A DNA stretch of 64,000 bases from Ferruginibacter sp. (GCA_013141115.1 JABFRP010000002.1:2716647-2780646), one strand, 5' to 3'. Positions 8,016 through 17,103 are shown, numbered from the stretch's first letter. The notes: a model not told the origin generated them from the sequence alone. Numbers and translations are program-made.

Positions 8016-10772
8016 TTACTTTCCTTTGCCAGATTCTATGGCAGCATGAGCAGCAGCTAATAATGCTATTGGCACCCTGAATGGGGAGCAGCTTACATAG
8101 TTCATGCCCACACGGTGGAAGAACTTAACGCTTTCTGCATCGCCGCCATGCTCTCCACAAATACCTACTTTTAAATTGGGTTTTGTTTTACGGCCACGGT
8201 CGGTACCCATTTTAACCAGTTCTCCCACACCATCCTGATCAATGGTTTGAAAAGGATCGTCGTGCAAAACTTTTAAGTCCATATACTTTGGTAAAAATCC
8301 GCCCACATCATCACGGCTAAAACCAAAACTCATTTGAGTTAAGTCATTTGTACCAAAGCTAAAGAAGTCGGCTATCTCTGCCATCTTATCTGCTTTAATG
8401 GCTGCTCTTGGTATTTCTATCATAGTGCCATACAGGTAAGGTATTTTTTTCATCTTCTTGCTTTCACATACTTCTTTATAAACCCTGTCCACAATTATTT
8501 TTTGATGTATCAGTTCGTTCTCTGTACAGGTAACCGGAACCATAATTTCGGGGAAGGCAGTTTTACCAGCTTTTGCCAGTTCGGCAGTGGCTTCAAATAT
8601 TGCTCTTACCTGCATTTCGGTAATTTCCGGATAGCTAACGCCTAACCGTACACCACGGTGCCCAAGCATGGGATTGTTTTCGTGCAATGCCAATACCCTG
8701 CGGCGCAGCATGCTCATGCTAATACCCAACTCTTTGCTTAAAGCTTGTAATTTAGATACATCATGCGGCACAAATTCGTGCAATGGCGGATCAAGCAACC
8801 GAATGGTAACAGGATAACCTTTCATTACTTCCATAGTATCCTTAATATCTTTCTTTACAAAAACAAAAAGATCATTCAAAGCTTTACGCCTTTCTGGTTC
8901 TGTTTTACTCATGATCATTTTACGTAGTAAGAACAAAGGTTGTTCGCTGCCTTCACCGTAAAACATATGTTCTGTACGAAACAGGCCAATACCCTCTGCA
9001 CCAAACTTCATAGCATGTGCAGCATCCTCTGGTGTTTCGGCATTGGTACGTACTTTTAATGTCCTGGTTTTATTTACCAGTTTCATCAGGTTTTTGTACG
9101 CCATGTTTTTATCAAGATCAATATCTACCAAAGCCATACTTCCTAAATAAACAAGGCCTTTAGTGCCATCCAAACTTAACCAATCCCCTTCTTTAATATA
9201 GGTGCCGTCGTTTGCTTTAAAAGATTTTGTTTCGCTATGTATTTCAATATCGGCGCAGCCAACAATACAGCATTTACCCCAGCCTCTTGCAACAAGAGCA
9301 GCATGAGATGTCATCCCACCTTTTGTGGTAAGTATCGCTTGCGATTTATGCATACCATCCACATCCTCCGGAGAAGTTTCTTCTCTTACTAAAATAACTT
9401 TTTCGCCACGGCTTGCCCATTCTACTGCATCATTGCTGGAAAATACCACACGGCCTTTTGCACCACCTGGGCCGGCTGGTAAACCTTTAGCAATGGGTTT
9501 GGTTGCAGCCTGTATTTTTGGATCCAACATTGGTAACAACAACTCCACTAATTGATTGGGTTGCACTCTCATGATCGCTGTTTTTGCATCAATCAGTTTT
9601 TCGTTGTACATATCACTGGCCATTCTTACAGCGGCTACGCCATTGCGTTTACCTACACGGCATTGCAACATAAAGAGTACACCTTTTTCAATGGTAAACT
9701 CAATATCCTGCATGTCTTTATAATGCTTCTCTAATCTTTTTTGTATATCAAATAATTGTTTATACGCAGCAGGCATTGTTTTTTCTAAAGTAGGCAGATG
9801 TTTACTCTGGTCGTTTTTAGAATATTCATTTACCGGTGCCGGAGTTCTGATGCCGGCTACCACATCTTCCCCTTGTGCATTCAATAAATATTCGCCATAA
9901 AATTTATTTTCACCATTACCAGGGTTTCTGGTAAAGGCAACACCGGTTGCACTGGTATCTCCCATATTACCAAATACCATGGCCTGTACGTTTACTGCAG
10001 TTCCCCATTCGTCAGGTATTTTTTCAATGCGGCGGTATTCGCAGGCACGTTTGCCCATCCAGCTGCTAAACACAGCGCCAATGCTGCCCCATAATTGTTC
10101 GTAAGGATCATCGGGAAATGGTTTGCCCAATACTTTTAATACTGTGGCTTTAAAATCTTTTACCAATGCTTTCAGTTCATTAACTGTAAGGTCAGTATCA
10201 AACTTATATCCTTGTTTATGTTTTATTTTTTCCAGTTTTTCGTCCAGCACTTTTCTTATGCCTTTGCCACCTTTTGGTTCTATACCACCAGCTTTTTCCA
10301 TCACCACATCGGCATACATCATAATTAAACGGCGGTAAGCATCATAAGCAAAACGGGCATCGCCGGATTGTTTAATTACACCTTCAATAGTTTTTTCGTT
10401 CAGGCCAATATCCAAAACAGTTTCCATCATGCCTGGCATCGATTTTCTGGCACCGGAACGTACAGATACCAACAAAGGATTGTTTACATCTCCAAATTTT
10501 TTGCCCATTTCTTTTTCTACAGCAGCCAATGCTTTTTTTACCTGTGCATCCAGTACAACAGGGTATTTCTTTTTATTGTTGTAATAAGCGGTACATACTT
10601 CTGTAGTGAGTGTAAACCCCGGAGGAACCGGCAACTTTAATTTTGGGTGACCGGCCATCTCTGCAAGATTGGCTCCTTTACCGCCCAGTAAATTTTTCAT
10701 GGATTCGTTTCCATCTGCTTTTCCGCCGCCAAAATAATAAACATACTTGGCTGCTTTTTTTACTTGTGCCAT
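8016..10772 (-). CDS. ppdK: pyruvate, phosphate dikinase
   Basis: PPDK interconverts pyruvate, ATP and phosphate with PEP, AMP and pyrophosphate in the cytoplasm, linking glycolysis and gluconeogenesis. The 918-aa length is close to the usual family length. The N-terminal ATP-grasp part shows GGKGANLAEM and TRNPGNGE. The phosphohistidine swivelling domain carries GGMTSHAA near residue 485, with the catalytic His. The C-terminal PEP-binding barrel shows FRTEHMF and GTNDLTQM. It is monocistronic, with its own terminator. The membrane pyrophosphatase at 51-53 kb could use the PPi that PPDK makes or needs; that link is inference. Confidence 0.97.
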   Translation of the reverse strand: MAQVKKAAKYVYYFGGGKADGNESMKNLLGGKGANLAEMAGHPKLKLPVPPGFTLTTEVCTAYYNNKKKYPVVLDAQVKKALAAVEKEMGKKFGDVNNPLLVSVRSGARKSMPGMMETVLDIGLNEKTIEGVIKQSGDARFAYDAYRRLIMMYADVVMEKAGGIEPKGGKGIRKVLDEKLEKIKHKQGYKFDTDLTVNELKALVKDFKATVLKVLGKPFPDDPYEQLWGSIGAVFSSWMGKRACEYRRIEKIPDEWGTAVNVQAMVFGNMGDTSATGVAFTRNPGNGENKFYGEYLLNAQGEDVVAGIRTPAPVNEYSKNDQSKHLPTLEKTMPAAYKQLFDIQKRLEKHYKDMQDIEFTIEKGVLFMLQCRVGKRNGVAAVRMASDMYNEKLIDAKTAIMRVQPNQLVELLLPMLDPKIQAATKPIAKGLPAGPGGAKGRVVFSSNDAVEWASRGEKVILVREETSPEDVDGMHKSQAILTTKGGMTSHAALVARGWGKCCIVGCADIEIHSETKSFKANDGTYIKEGDWLSLDGTKGLVYLGSMALVDIDLDKNMAYKNLMKLVNKTRTLKVRTNAETPEDAAHAMKFGAEGIGLFRTEHMFYGEGSEQPLFLLRKMIMSKTEPERRKALNDLFVFVKKDIKDTMEVMKGYPVTIRLLDPPLHEFVPHDVSKLQALSKELGISMSMLRRRVLALHENNPMLGHRGVRLGVSYPEITEMQVRAIFEATAELAKAGKTAFPEIMVPVTCTENELIHQKIIVDRVYKEVCESKKMKKIPYLYGTMIEIPRAAIKADKMAEIADFFSFGTNDLTQMSFGFSRDDVGGFLPKYMDLKVLHDDPFQTIDQDGVGELVKMGTDRGRKTKPNLKVGICGEHGGDAESVKFFHRVGMNYVSCSPFRVPIALLAAAHAAIESGKGK

Positions 10773-10937
10773 ATATAATTTTTTTAATTAAAACTTATGC
10801 ATATTACACAGGGTATTTTTTTCAAGTGCTTATCTTCATCATAAAAAAAGTTGATACTTATCAGTGTTTTTGGGCTTTTCTGATATTATTATATTTAGCA
10901 GTAACGAATAACGATGGGTAAGAATCGGGCAAAAAAA

Positions 10938-11082
10938 GGGGGCCTGGATAAAGATCCTGCCCCGTTTATAAATTCAATTCCTATAAAAAACCATTTCCCC
11001 TCGGAAACTGATACAAAGATACCAGCGAGGTATGCTTTTGGTATTACAGCATTAGACAAATACTTTACATAATTCACACATT
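10938..11082 (-). repeat. intergenic element E, copy 2
   Basis: Same architecture as copy 1. The hairpin at 10938-10963 has arms GGGGC/GCCCC and GGAT/ATCC and, read on the minus strand, is followed by a run of T. A TATCTTTG box on the minus strand lies at about 11015-11022, and the tail ends in AATTCACACATT. The element occupies the ppdK upstream region together with copy 3; 10773-10937 shows nothing else I can support. Confidence 0.65.
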
Positions 11083-11155
11083 AAAACCTGAAGTATTTGT
11101 TTTGCTCACCCAAAAAAATCAAAAAAGAGGAATATAAAATACCGCACAAAAAAAA

Positions 11156-11316
11156 GGGACCAGGATAAAAATCCAGCCCCGTATTGTTCCAATATCCTTA
11201 TAAAAATTCGATTCTATGAAAAATCGATTCCTATGAAAAACCAATGTAAAGGTAACTGCATGGTTAGCCGTAATTGTTACACTATTAAGTTATAATGTTG
11301 CATAATTCAAACAATA
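11156..11316 (-). repeat. intergenic element E, copy 3
   Basis: The hairpin at 11156-11180 (GGGAC/GCCCC with inner GGAT/ATCC) is followed by eight T on the minus strand. The segment carrying TTTTTCATAGGAATCGATTT is partly duplicated inside this copy. A TTACCTTTA box replaces TATCTTTG. It lies just after the 3' end of the EcsC-family gene, whose transcript it may terminate. Confidence 0.62.
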
Positions 11317-11353
11317 ACAGCTGTGATGTTTTGTTATTAAATTTTATTGCCAA

Positions 11354-12091
11354 TTACCCTTCAATAGATGTTCTTGCAAATAATCTCATCCGGTAGGCAT
11401 TCATTGCAGTAGTGCCCAATTTTTTTATTAAGCGATAATTTACCAGCACGCCAACCGGGGCGCCAATTACTGGTATTAACTGGGCCATTTTTGCAAGATC
11501 AATATAGTCACGGTATTCCTGTTGAAAATTTCTCCAGTCAAACTGGTTAATATCTTCGGGTAAGGTTTTGCGTTTATCTTCCCAATCCGTCATTTTTATA
11601 AAAATATTTTTCCGGTGAGCATCGCTGGAAAAAGCCAGTTCAAAAATATGCAGCAGGTACACTCTTTCTTTATAATCATTCATATCAAAACCATACAATG
11701 CAGCAATATCAAATAACAATTTTATTTTAAACCCAATCAGTATAGGAAAATCAGCCAAACCAAGCAATATGCCACCAGCGCCAGTTATGCCACCTTCCAC
11801 TGCGGCTGCATTTCTGTACCAGTCAATTTTTTTTTGTATCGCTTCTTCACGGGTTTGCAGGCTACCATGTTGCAGCAGATCGGGGCTGGTATGGGTTGCA
11901 CCAAATAAAACACCCCTTATCATTTGTTTAATGGCAACGGTTATTGCGTTATGTATTTTTTCCGGTATCCAGGTATTAATTTTTGTTTGAATTTTTTTAG
12001 AAAGATTATTTAATAGCGAAGGCTTGCTGAGCATTTTACTTTGCCATGCAGTAAATTCTTTATGCGCTTGCTGGTCGTACATATTCATCAT
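11354..12091 (-). CDS. EcsC family protein
   Basis: This 245-aa protein carries the EcsC-type glycine-rich hydrophobic segment (AAAVEGGITGAGGILLGLADFPILIGF) followed by LLFDIAALYGFDM, and a second Gly/Pro-rich hydrophobic stretch near the C terminus (LIPVIGAPVGVLVNY). EcsC was named from the Bacillus Ecs transporter cluster, but the molecular role of the wider family is not established. A membrane association is likely. It is encoded alone, between copies of element E. Confidence 0.82.
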   Translation of the reverse strand: MMNMYDQQAHKEFTAWQSKMLSKPSLLNNLSKKIQTKINTWIPEKIHNAITVAIKQMIRGVLFGATHTSPDLLQHGSLQTREEAIQKKIDWYRNAAAVEGGITGAGGILLGLADFPILIGFKIKLLFDIAALYGFDMNDYKERVYLLHIFELAFSSDAHRKNIFIKMTDWEDKRKTLPEDINQFDWRNFQQEYRDYIDLAKMAQLIPVIGAPVGVLVNYRLIKKLGTTAMNAYRMRLFARTSIEG

Positions 12092-12216
12092 ACAAAACCT
12101 TTTATACTTCTGAGTATGGGTAACCCAATATAGTTCATTTTTGTGCAGCTATACAGGTAACCCTGTTGTAAAATACATAGTGCATCAGGCGAAATGGAAA
12201 AATTGCTGAAACAGAA

Positions 12217-12355
12217 CAGGGCGGCATTATCATGCAGCCCTGTTACAATCCAATATCCTCAAGAAACCGATTCTAATATATTATTACAAAGATAACCGGG
12301 AGTTTAGCTGTAAGCGTTATATTATTTAATGTATAATTTGTATAATTCACACATT
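12217..12355 (-). repeat. intergenic element E, copy 4
   Basis: The hairpin at 12217-12242 has arms CAGGGC/GCCCTG and inner GCAT/ATGC, where the other copies have GGAT/ATCC. Both sides of the pair have changed together, which is compensatory. The minus strand shows TATCTTTG at about 12288-12295, and the tail is TATAATTCACACATT. It lies in the 3' region of the acyltransferase gene. The remainder of 12092-12425 holds no gene I can support. Confidence 0.65.
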
Positions 12356-12425
12356 GGCATGGCTACGTATGACGTATTAATAAATGCAGGATGATTGTGC
12401 TTTTTTATATGGTTGGAAAAAAATC

Positions 12426-12992
12426 TCAATTAAAATCTTTAAGATGCCGCAGGTCAAACCCGGGATTGGCACCTTTTATCTGTGCAAAAAAAGCGATGAT
12501 TTTTTTTAAGTCTGCTGCTTCATCTTCAGTTGTAAATAATGGTTGGCCTAATACCAATTGCTTATTCTCAAAATCAAGACCAACAGGTAAAATAGGTACT
12601 TGTGCCTGCTTTGCAATATGATAAAATCCGCTACGTAATTTATCTACCCGTTTGCGTGTGCCTTCGGGTGCCATAGCCAGCAAAAATGTTTCGTTGCTGG
12701 TGAATAATGCAGCAGCCTGATCTACCATGCCGTGGTTACTGGAACGGTCTACCGGTGTACCGCCTAACTTACGAAACAGCCAGCCAAAGGGGCCATCAAA
12801 TAATACCTTCTTACCTAAAAACTTTGCATGATAAATTTTTAATTGGTTGCGTGCTGCAAAACCAACCAGTATATCTTTCCAGCTGGTATGCGGTGCTACC
12901 AGTAGTATCATTTTTTTATAATGATGGGGAAACTCGCCGGCAACTTTCCAGCCGGATAATTTCCAGTATATTTTCCATAACAAGCCAAGCAT
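12426..12992 (-). CDS. PlsC-like 1-acyl-glycerol-3-phosphate acyltransferase family protein
   Basis: The protein shows an acyltransferase motif I variant (APHTSWKDI, matching HX4D) at residue ~34 and the motif III PEGTR near residue 110. Length (188 aa) fits the short soluble or peripheral members of the PlsC/LPLAT superfamily. Such enzymes transfer an acyl chain to lysophosphatidate or similar acceptors in membrane lipid synthesis. The exact acceptor is not readable from sequence, and acyl transfer to another lipid is equally possible. It is encoded alone on the minus strand. Confidence 0.85.
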   Translation of the reverse strand: MLGLLWKIYWKLSGWKVAGEFPHHYKKMILLVAPHTSWKDILVGFAARNQLKIYHAKFLGKKVLFDGPFGWLFRKLGGTPVDRSSNHGMVDQAAALFTSNETFLLAMAPEGTRKRVDKLRSGFYHIAKQAQVPILPVGLDFENKQLVLGQPLFTTEDEAADLKKIIAFFAQIKGANPGFDLRHLKDFN

Positions 12993-13173
12993 TACAGTAA
13001 GTTAATCCTTTTCTTTTGCTTTTTGTAAATACTGTGTTGGTAAAATGTAACCACCAGGTTAAACCGGTTAAAAGTGCCATGTAAACATTCTGCTTTTCTT
13101 AACAAACTTTAGCATCCACTGCAAGTCAATAGCACAGATTTTGTACTTGTTCCGTTAACTAAAATCATGTAAC

Positions 13174-14391
13174 ATGAAAAATTTTAAACGCTTGCTTTTA
13201 TTATTCATTACTGTTACCAGCTTGTTTGCTGTAACCGAAATAAAAGCACAATCCGTATCAGTAAACTTTTCTTTATTTCAAAGAGAATTGGGGCCGCATG
13301 GCCGGTGGATGAGTAATCCAAGGTATGGTGAAGTGTGGATCTACAACGATCCAGGATTTCAACCCTATTATTCCAACGGGCATTGGGAGTACACCAATTA
13401 CGGCTGGTCTTGGGTATCGGATTTTGATTGGGGCTGGGCGCCATTTCATTATGGCCGATGGGAGTATGATCCGCAGTTTGGCTGGATGTGGATACCAGGA
13501 TACGAATGGGGGGCTGCGTGGGTAAGCTGGAGCTCGTACGATGATTATTATGGGTGGGCGCCTTTAGGCTATGGCGTTAATATTAATGTTTCCTTTGGCT
13601 CAATACCTTACAACCGCTGGACGTTTATACCAAGAAGAAATATATGCGACCGTGATATTAACCGCTATTATATTTCGCCTGATAGAAACCGTGGTTTTAG
13701 AAATGCTGTAGTGATCAACAATTATTATGAAGGTAATGGAAGAGGCGGAAGATTTATGAGAGGGCCTGAAAGAAACGAAGTAGAACGCTACACTAATAAC
13801 CGGATAACAGAACGCCGCATTGATGACAGGGAAAGGCAGGGCAGATTTGACAGGAATGATAACAACCGTAATAATGATCGTACTGCCAATAATGATAACG
13901 GCAGAAGAAATAGCGGCCAGGCAAGAGTGGAAAATAATGACCAAAGAGGAAATGGTAATTGGAACCGACAAAGAGATGTTGCAGATAATAATAACAGGCA
14001 ACCTAACCGGGATGTAAATGTTAATCGTCAACCAAATGACAACAGGTTTCCGGATAATAACAGCCAGCCTAACCGGGATGTAAACGTTAACCGTCAACCA
14101 AACGATAACAGGTTTCCGGGAAACAACAGGCCGGATAATAACCGGCAAAATGATAACAGGCCAGATAGGAATAATGGTAACGGACAACAAAATAATTTTC
14201 CGCAGCGGCAGCAACAGGTAGAAAGGCCGCAACGCCAGCAGCAAATAGAAAGGCCACAAAGGCAACAACCTCCTGCACAGGAGCAAAGAAGAGCAGAGCG
14301 CAGAGACGATCAAAATAATGGTCAGGGCGGCCAGCAACAATCAAATGGTAATGGCAACCAGGGCAACAATGGCCGTGGAAGAAGAGGATAA
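13174..14391 (+). CDS. secreted DUF6600-like W/Y/G-rich protein with Asn/Arg/Gln-rich tail
   Basis: Residues 1-26 are a signal peptide (ending IKAQ). Residues ~35-170 hold repeated aromatic blocks (GWSWVSDFDWGWAPFHYGRW, GWMWIPGYEWG) as in DUF6600-type proteins. From about residue 190 the protein becomes low-complexity and rich in Asn, Arg, Gln and Pro. It includes a near-perfect tandem repeat of the block NRDVNVNRQPNDNRFP. The tail is probably disordered and positively charged. The long minus-strand ORF opposite it is a shadow of this biased composition. Function is unknown; an envelope location is likely. Confidence 0.82.
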   Translation: MKNFKRLLLLFITVTSLFAVTEIKAQSVSVNFSLFQRELGPHGRWMSNPRYGEVWIYNDPGFQPYYSNGHWEYTNYGWSWVSDFDWGWAPFHYGRWEYDPQFGWMWIPGYEWGAAWVSWSSYDDYYGWAPLGYGVNINVSFGSIPYNRWTFIPRRNICDRDINRYYISPDRNRGFRNAVVINNYYEGNGRGGRFMRGPERNEVERYTNNRITERRIDDRERQGRFDRNDNNRNNDRTANNDNGRRNSGQARVENNDQRGNGNWNRQRDVADNNNRQPNRDVNVNRQPNDNRFPDNNSQPNRDVNVNRQPNDNRFPGNNRPDNNRQNDNRPDRNNGNGQQNNFPQRQQQVERPQRQQQIERPQRQQPPAQEQRRAERRDDQNNGQGGQQQSNGNGNQGNNGRGRRG

Positions 14392-14417
14392 CATAATTGT
14401 GATTAAGCAGGAATAAT

Positions 14418-14466
14418 AAAATCCTTTGCTTTGGATAATGATCCGAGGCAAAGGATTTTATATTTT
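14418..14466 (+). terminator. intrinsic terminator-like hairpin
   Basis: A perfect 12-bp stem (AAAATCCTTTGC/GCAAAGGATTTT) with a GGAT/ATCC inner stem in the loop, followed by ATATTTT. Confidence 0.7.
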
Positions 14467-14561
14467 CAGCAGAATTTATGCTGTACCAAATAAAACACCG
14501 CAACCTTTTTATTACTTAAGATAAAAAAATGTTGCGGCGTAAAAAGTATAAAAAATGGTTA

Positions 14562-15392
14562 TTATAAACCTGCTATTAATTCAGTAGCCATTTTTACATA
14601 GTCATCATTTTTAGCTTTTGCAGCTAAATCTTTGCACATGGTTGCTGCAGCTTTACTGCCAGCTTTATCACCAGTTTTTTTAAGGATACGTGCTTTTAAC
14701 AGGTACATCCAAAAAGCTTCTTTATTAGTTTCTAATGCTTTGTTAACCCAGCCTAAAGCCTGCGTTAAATCTTTACCATTATCGTAGTAGTAAGATGCGG
14801 CATTAAAATAAGGTTTGTTATCCTTGTTCATTAAATTGTCTATCTGTGCCATCACTTTTGCATCGGTGCCGGTGGTTACAGGAAATTGTATATAAGTATT
14901 CTCCCACATTAATTCCACATTGCAGCTGCTGCCGGTAATATCAGCAAAACCAATGGTAAAATTTTCGATAGTAAACGGAGTGGTGATCACTTTAGCTTCT
15001 ACACGTACCACATCATTTTCTTGCTTGTACAATGATGGTTGGTTTACGTTAACATCTTTAGTAATAATGATGGTCCATTTATCAGCATCAGGAATAGATA
15101 ATAAACCATATTTGCCAGCTTTAACTTCTTTGCCGCCAATGGTTACATCTTCGCTAAAAGTTAATGTAGTAGCAGCGTTGGCGCCAGTACGCCATACTTT
15201 ACCAAAGGGTACCAGGTCGCCCATTATTTTCCTGTCTTTTTTTGCAGGGCGGCTATAGTTTAATTCAACAGTACCCACACCAAAATTTTGTTTTACAGTT
15301 TGTGTAGGCGATGGTTGCGGCGTAGTTAAGGTTTGTGCATTTGCAAATGATACTGCAAATACAGCGCTTGCAATCAATAATATTTTTTTCAT
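14562..15392 (-). CDS. DUF2911 family exported protein
   Basis: A signal peptide occupies residues 1-19 (ending ANAQ). The mature protein matches DUF2911, with motifs NYSRPAKKDRKIMG, LVPFGKVWRTGANAATTLTFS and AGKYGLLSIP. The C-terminal part (~200-275) looks helical and TPR-like. The family is widespread in Bacteroidota and has no known activity. The gene is monocistronic. A TACATTTG box on the minus strand lies 20 bp before the start. Confidence 0.88.
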   Translation of the reverse strand: MKKILLIASAVFAVSFANAQTLTTPQPSPTQTVKQNFGVGTVELNYSRPAKKDRKIMGDLVPFGKVWRTGANAATTLTFSEDVTIGGKEVKAGKYGLLSIPDADKWTIIITKDVNVNQPSLYKQENDVVRVEAKVITTPFTIENFTIGFADITGSSCNVELMWENTYIQFPVTTGTDAKVMAQIDNLMNKDNKPYFNAASYYYDNGKDLTQALGWVNKALETNKEAFWMYLLKARILKKTGDKAGSKAAATMCKDLAAKAKNDDYVKMATELIAGL

Positions 15393-15411
15393 GTTGTAAT
15401 TTTTTAGACAG

Positions 15412-15419
15412 CAAATGTA
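15412..15419 (-). promoter_or_regulatory. putative -7 box of the DUF2911 gene
   Basis: TACATTTG on the minus strand matches TAnnTTTG. No clear -33 TTG is seen at the expected distance, so support is partial. Confidence 0.35.
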
Positions 15420-15525
15420 AGTAATAAGAGGATGGGAATTTTAGTTAATTGGTTATTTCTTCGTCAATACAATTGTGGTGTTTTTACGCCGCAGTAACCT
15501 GCTTAATAATGATGACTATCATAAA

Positions 15526-15553
15526 TTGTATAAAAATACGGCCACTAATTTTG
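15526..15553 (+). promoter_or_regulatory. putative promoter of the 115-aa gene
   Basis: TAATTTTG at 15546-15553 fits the Bacteroidota -7 box. A TTG lies 17 nt upstream, slightly closer than usual. Confidence 0.45.
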
Positions 15554-15571
15554 CAGTAATATATTTATACC

Positions 15572-15919
15572 ATGCTACCCAAAGATGATAAGGAGCAATG
15601 CTGGCTTAATCTGCAAGTAAAGTTGGCGGAACGATTGGGAAAAACACCCGACCTGGATGAAGTGTTGCTTTTTATCGGCATCAGAGAATCGGGCATGCCA
15701 CCTAAAAAATTTACCGAAACAGAAATATTTAATTTAAAGGAAATGGCCATGCATACCATTTTGGTTCCGGCAAGGTATTACGAATTATTTTGGGTAGATG
15801 ATATTGGCTGGCCGCATTACCGCCAATTGCAGGCGGTACCAGTAATGAGCAGTGCCGAAAAGGAAATTTTTCTACTGCCTTTTGTAGTGTTGTATGCCGA
15901 AAAAAATAAGCTGCTTTAA
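15572..15919 (+). CDS. conserved-looking hypothetical protein
   Basis: This is a 115-aa soluble protein with no signal peptide or membrane segment. I do not recognise a family. The first 50 residues include KLAERLGKTPDLDEVLLFIGIRE, which looks helical and could mediate binding, and the middle is rich in aromatic residues (YYELFWVDDIGWPHY). A terminator overlaps the stop codon, so the gene is probably transcribed alone. It looks like a real gene because of its promoter, its terminator and the normal codon pattern. Confidence 0.7.
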   Translation: MLPKDDKEQCWLNLQVKLAERLGKTPDLDEVLLFIGIRESGMPPKKFTETEIFNLKEMAMHTILVPARYYELFWVDDIGWPHYRQLQAVPVMSSAEKEIFLLPFVVLYAEKNKLL

Positions 15920-15937
15920 ATGCGGCTTATTTTTTTG
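15901..15937 (+). terminator. intrinsic terminator overlapping a stop codon
   Basis: AATAAGC/GCTTATT, with further pairing inside, is followed by a T run. The left arm encodes the end of the 115-aa protein. Confidence 0.78.
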
Positions 15938-15988
15938 TACAAAGTAACCAATCAATTTATTGCATAATTTTATGGCAAAACAGCAGCA

Positions 15989-16327
15989 ATGAAAAAGAAA
16001 GACTATTTATACATTTTATCCAACGGAAGGGTAGCGGCCATTAATAAAAAAGACGGCAGCATTGTGTGGGAAGTAAAATTAAAAGCGTACCTGACCTCTG
16101 CAATGACACTTACTTACGGACAAATAACTGTAGAAGGTGATAAACTGTTTATCGGCTCTACCGGTATGTTGCTTTGCCTGAGTACTAAAGATGGTGCATT
16201 GATATGGAAAAACGAGCTGAAAGGCTGGGGCTATAATTTTGTAAGTATGGCCAATGTAAGCAATGAAGCCGTAGCAGCAAGTGCATCAGCAGCAGCTTCC
16301 GCAGCAGTTGTTGCTGCAACGGTGTAA
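15989..16327 (+). CDS. small PQQ-like beta-propeller repeat protein
   Basis: Residues 5-85 contain two blades of the PQQ-like propeller type: RVAAINKKDGSIVWEVKL and MLLCLSTKDGALIWKNEL. A full propeller needs seven or eight blades, so this 112-aa protein is either a minimal member that oligomerises or a remnant. The C terminus is an odd Ala/Ser/Val-rich run (about 20 residues). There is no signal peptide. It is encoded alone and its function is unknown. Confidence 0.75.
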   Translation: MKKKDYLYILSNGRVAAINKKDGSIVWEVKLKAYLTSAMTLTYGQITVEGDKLFIGSTGMLLCLSTKDGALIWKNELKGWGYNFVSMANVSNEAVAASASAAASAAVVAATV

Positions 16328-16339
16328 AGTATATTTTTT

Positions 16340-16380
16340 TAATTTTCAGTTGGTTGCAATTTGTATCCAACTGAAAATTA
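16340..16380. terminator. convergent-gene hairpin
   Basis: A perfect 14-bp inverted repeat (TAATTTTCAGTTGG and its complement) lies between two convergent genes. It lacks a T run on the downstream side in either direction, so termination is likely but not typical. Confidence 0.5.
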
Positions 16381-16389
16381 AAGGTATTA

Positions 16390-16851
16390 TCATTCGGTAT
16401 TAAAAATACTTTCCTCATTAATGTCAGCAATTATCCAACTGCCTTCTTCCACTTCTTCTTCCAGCTCGTTAGCATCCCAGCCGCAATAGCCAATAAATAC
16501 CTTAATATCTTTTTCGGTTATGGTTTTATTATTCAGTTGTGCTACCGCCTGTTTAAAATTACCGCTCAGGTAAATGGTATTGCAAATAAGTGTACCATCT
16601 TCTATCAGGCTGGGCTGGCGATGTATAAAATAAAGATGCTCCTTGTCCATAGGGCCGCCATCATACAATGGAAAAGCTATGCATTGCTTAAATTCTTCCA
16701 GCTCATTCAATGCCCTTGTAAATTTTTTATTGATCACAAAGCCCATGGCACCTTTTTCGTTATGTTCTGCTATTACAATAACTGCTTTATTAAAGTTGGG
16801 GTCATCTAAAGTGGGAGCGCTGATGAGTATGGTGCCTGCGGTAATTTGCAT
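16390..16851 (-). CDS. YqgE/AlgH family protein (UPF0301)
   Basis: This 153-aa protein matches the AlgH/YqgE family: AGTILISAPTLDDPNFNKAVI at the N terminus, GAMGFVINK, YDGGPM and the tail IGYCGWDANELEEEV. The length is slightly below the usual 180 aa. The family is broadly conserved, but its biochemical role is not settled. It is encoded alone, and repeat copy 1 of the element flanking the ORF6N gene begins 87 bp upstream of its start. Confidence 0.9.
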   Translation of the reverse strand: MQITAGTILISAPTLDDPNFNKAVIVIAEHNEKGAMGFVINKKFTRALNELEEFKQCIAFPLYDGGPMDKEHLYFIHRQPSLIEDGTLICNTIYLSGNFKQAVAQLNNKTITEKDIKVFIGYCGWDANELEEEVEEGSWIIADINEESIFNTE

Positions 16852-16937
16852 GGTTGATAAAAATAAGCTGCTTAAAATTAATGCATCTTTATTTAAAGGT
16901 TTTGTTGTGGCATATGATTGCGGTCATTGGATATTTA

Positions 16938-17085
16938 TTTGCAAATAATTTACGAACCCTTAGTTTATTTCTTAACGTTTATGCTGCGGTTAAAAACCGC
17001 TAGAACTATTAGACACCAGTGACCTTCCTGCGGAAGAACACTGGCTCCAGTGGGAATTGCGGAGGAACCAGTAGCTGTAAAGGTT
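16938..17085 (+). repeat. flanking direct repeat, left copy
   Basis: The segment from TTTGCAAATAATTTACGAAC through ATGCTGCGGTTAAAAACCGC to CACCAGT is repeated at 17794-17872 in the same orientation. It ends in a CACCAGTG...CACTGG hairpin. The two copies bracket the ORF6N gene. Confidence 0.72.
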
Positions 17086-17103
17086 AATCGTAATGCTTAA
17101 ATC

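Noticed and set aside
6769-12355. Element E as insertion sequences or MITEs
   Set aside because: I found no terminal inverted repeats, target-site duplications or transposase; the conserved part is a hairpin near one end.
13600-14340. Long minus-strand ORF (246 aa) rich in Ile, Val and Leu
   Set aside because: It is antisense to the Asn/Arg-rich tail of the DUF6600-like gene; its composition is simply the reverse complement of that bias.
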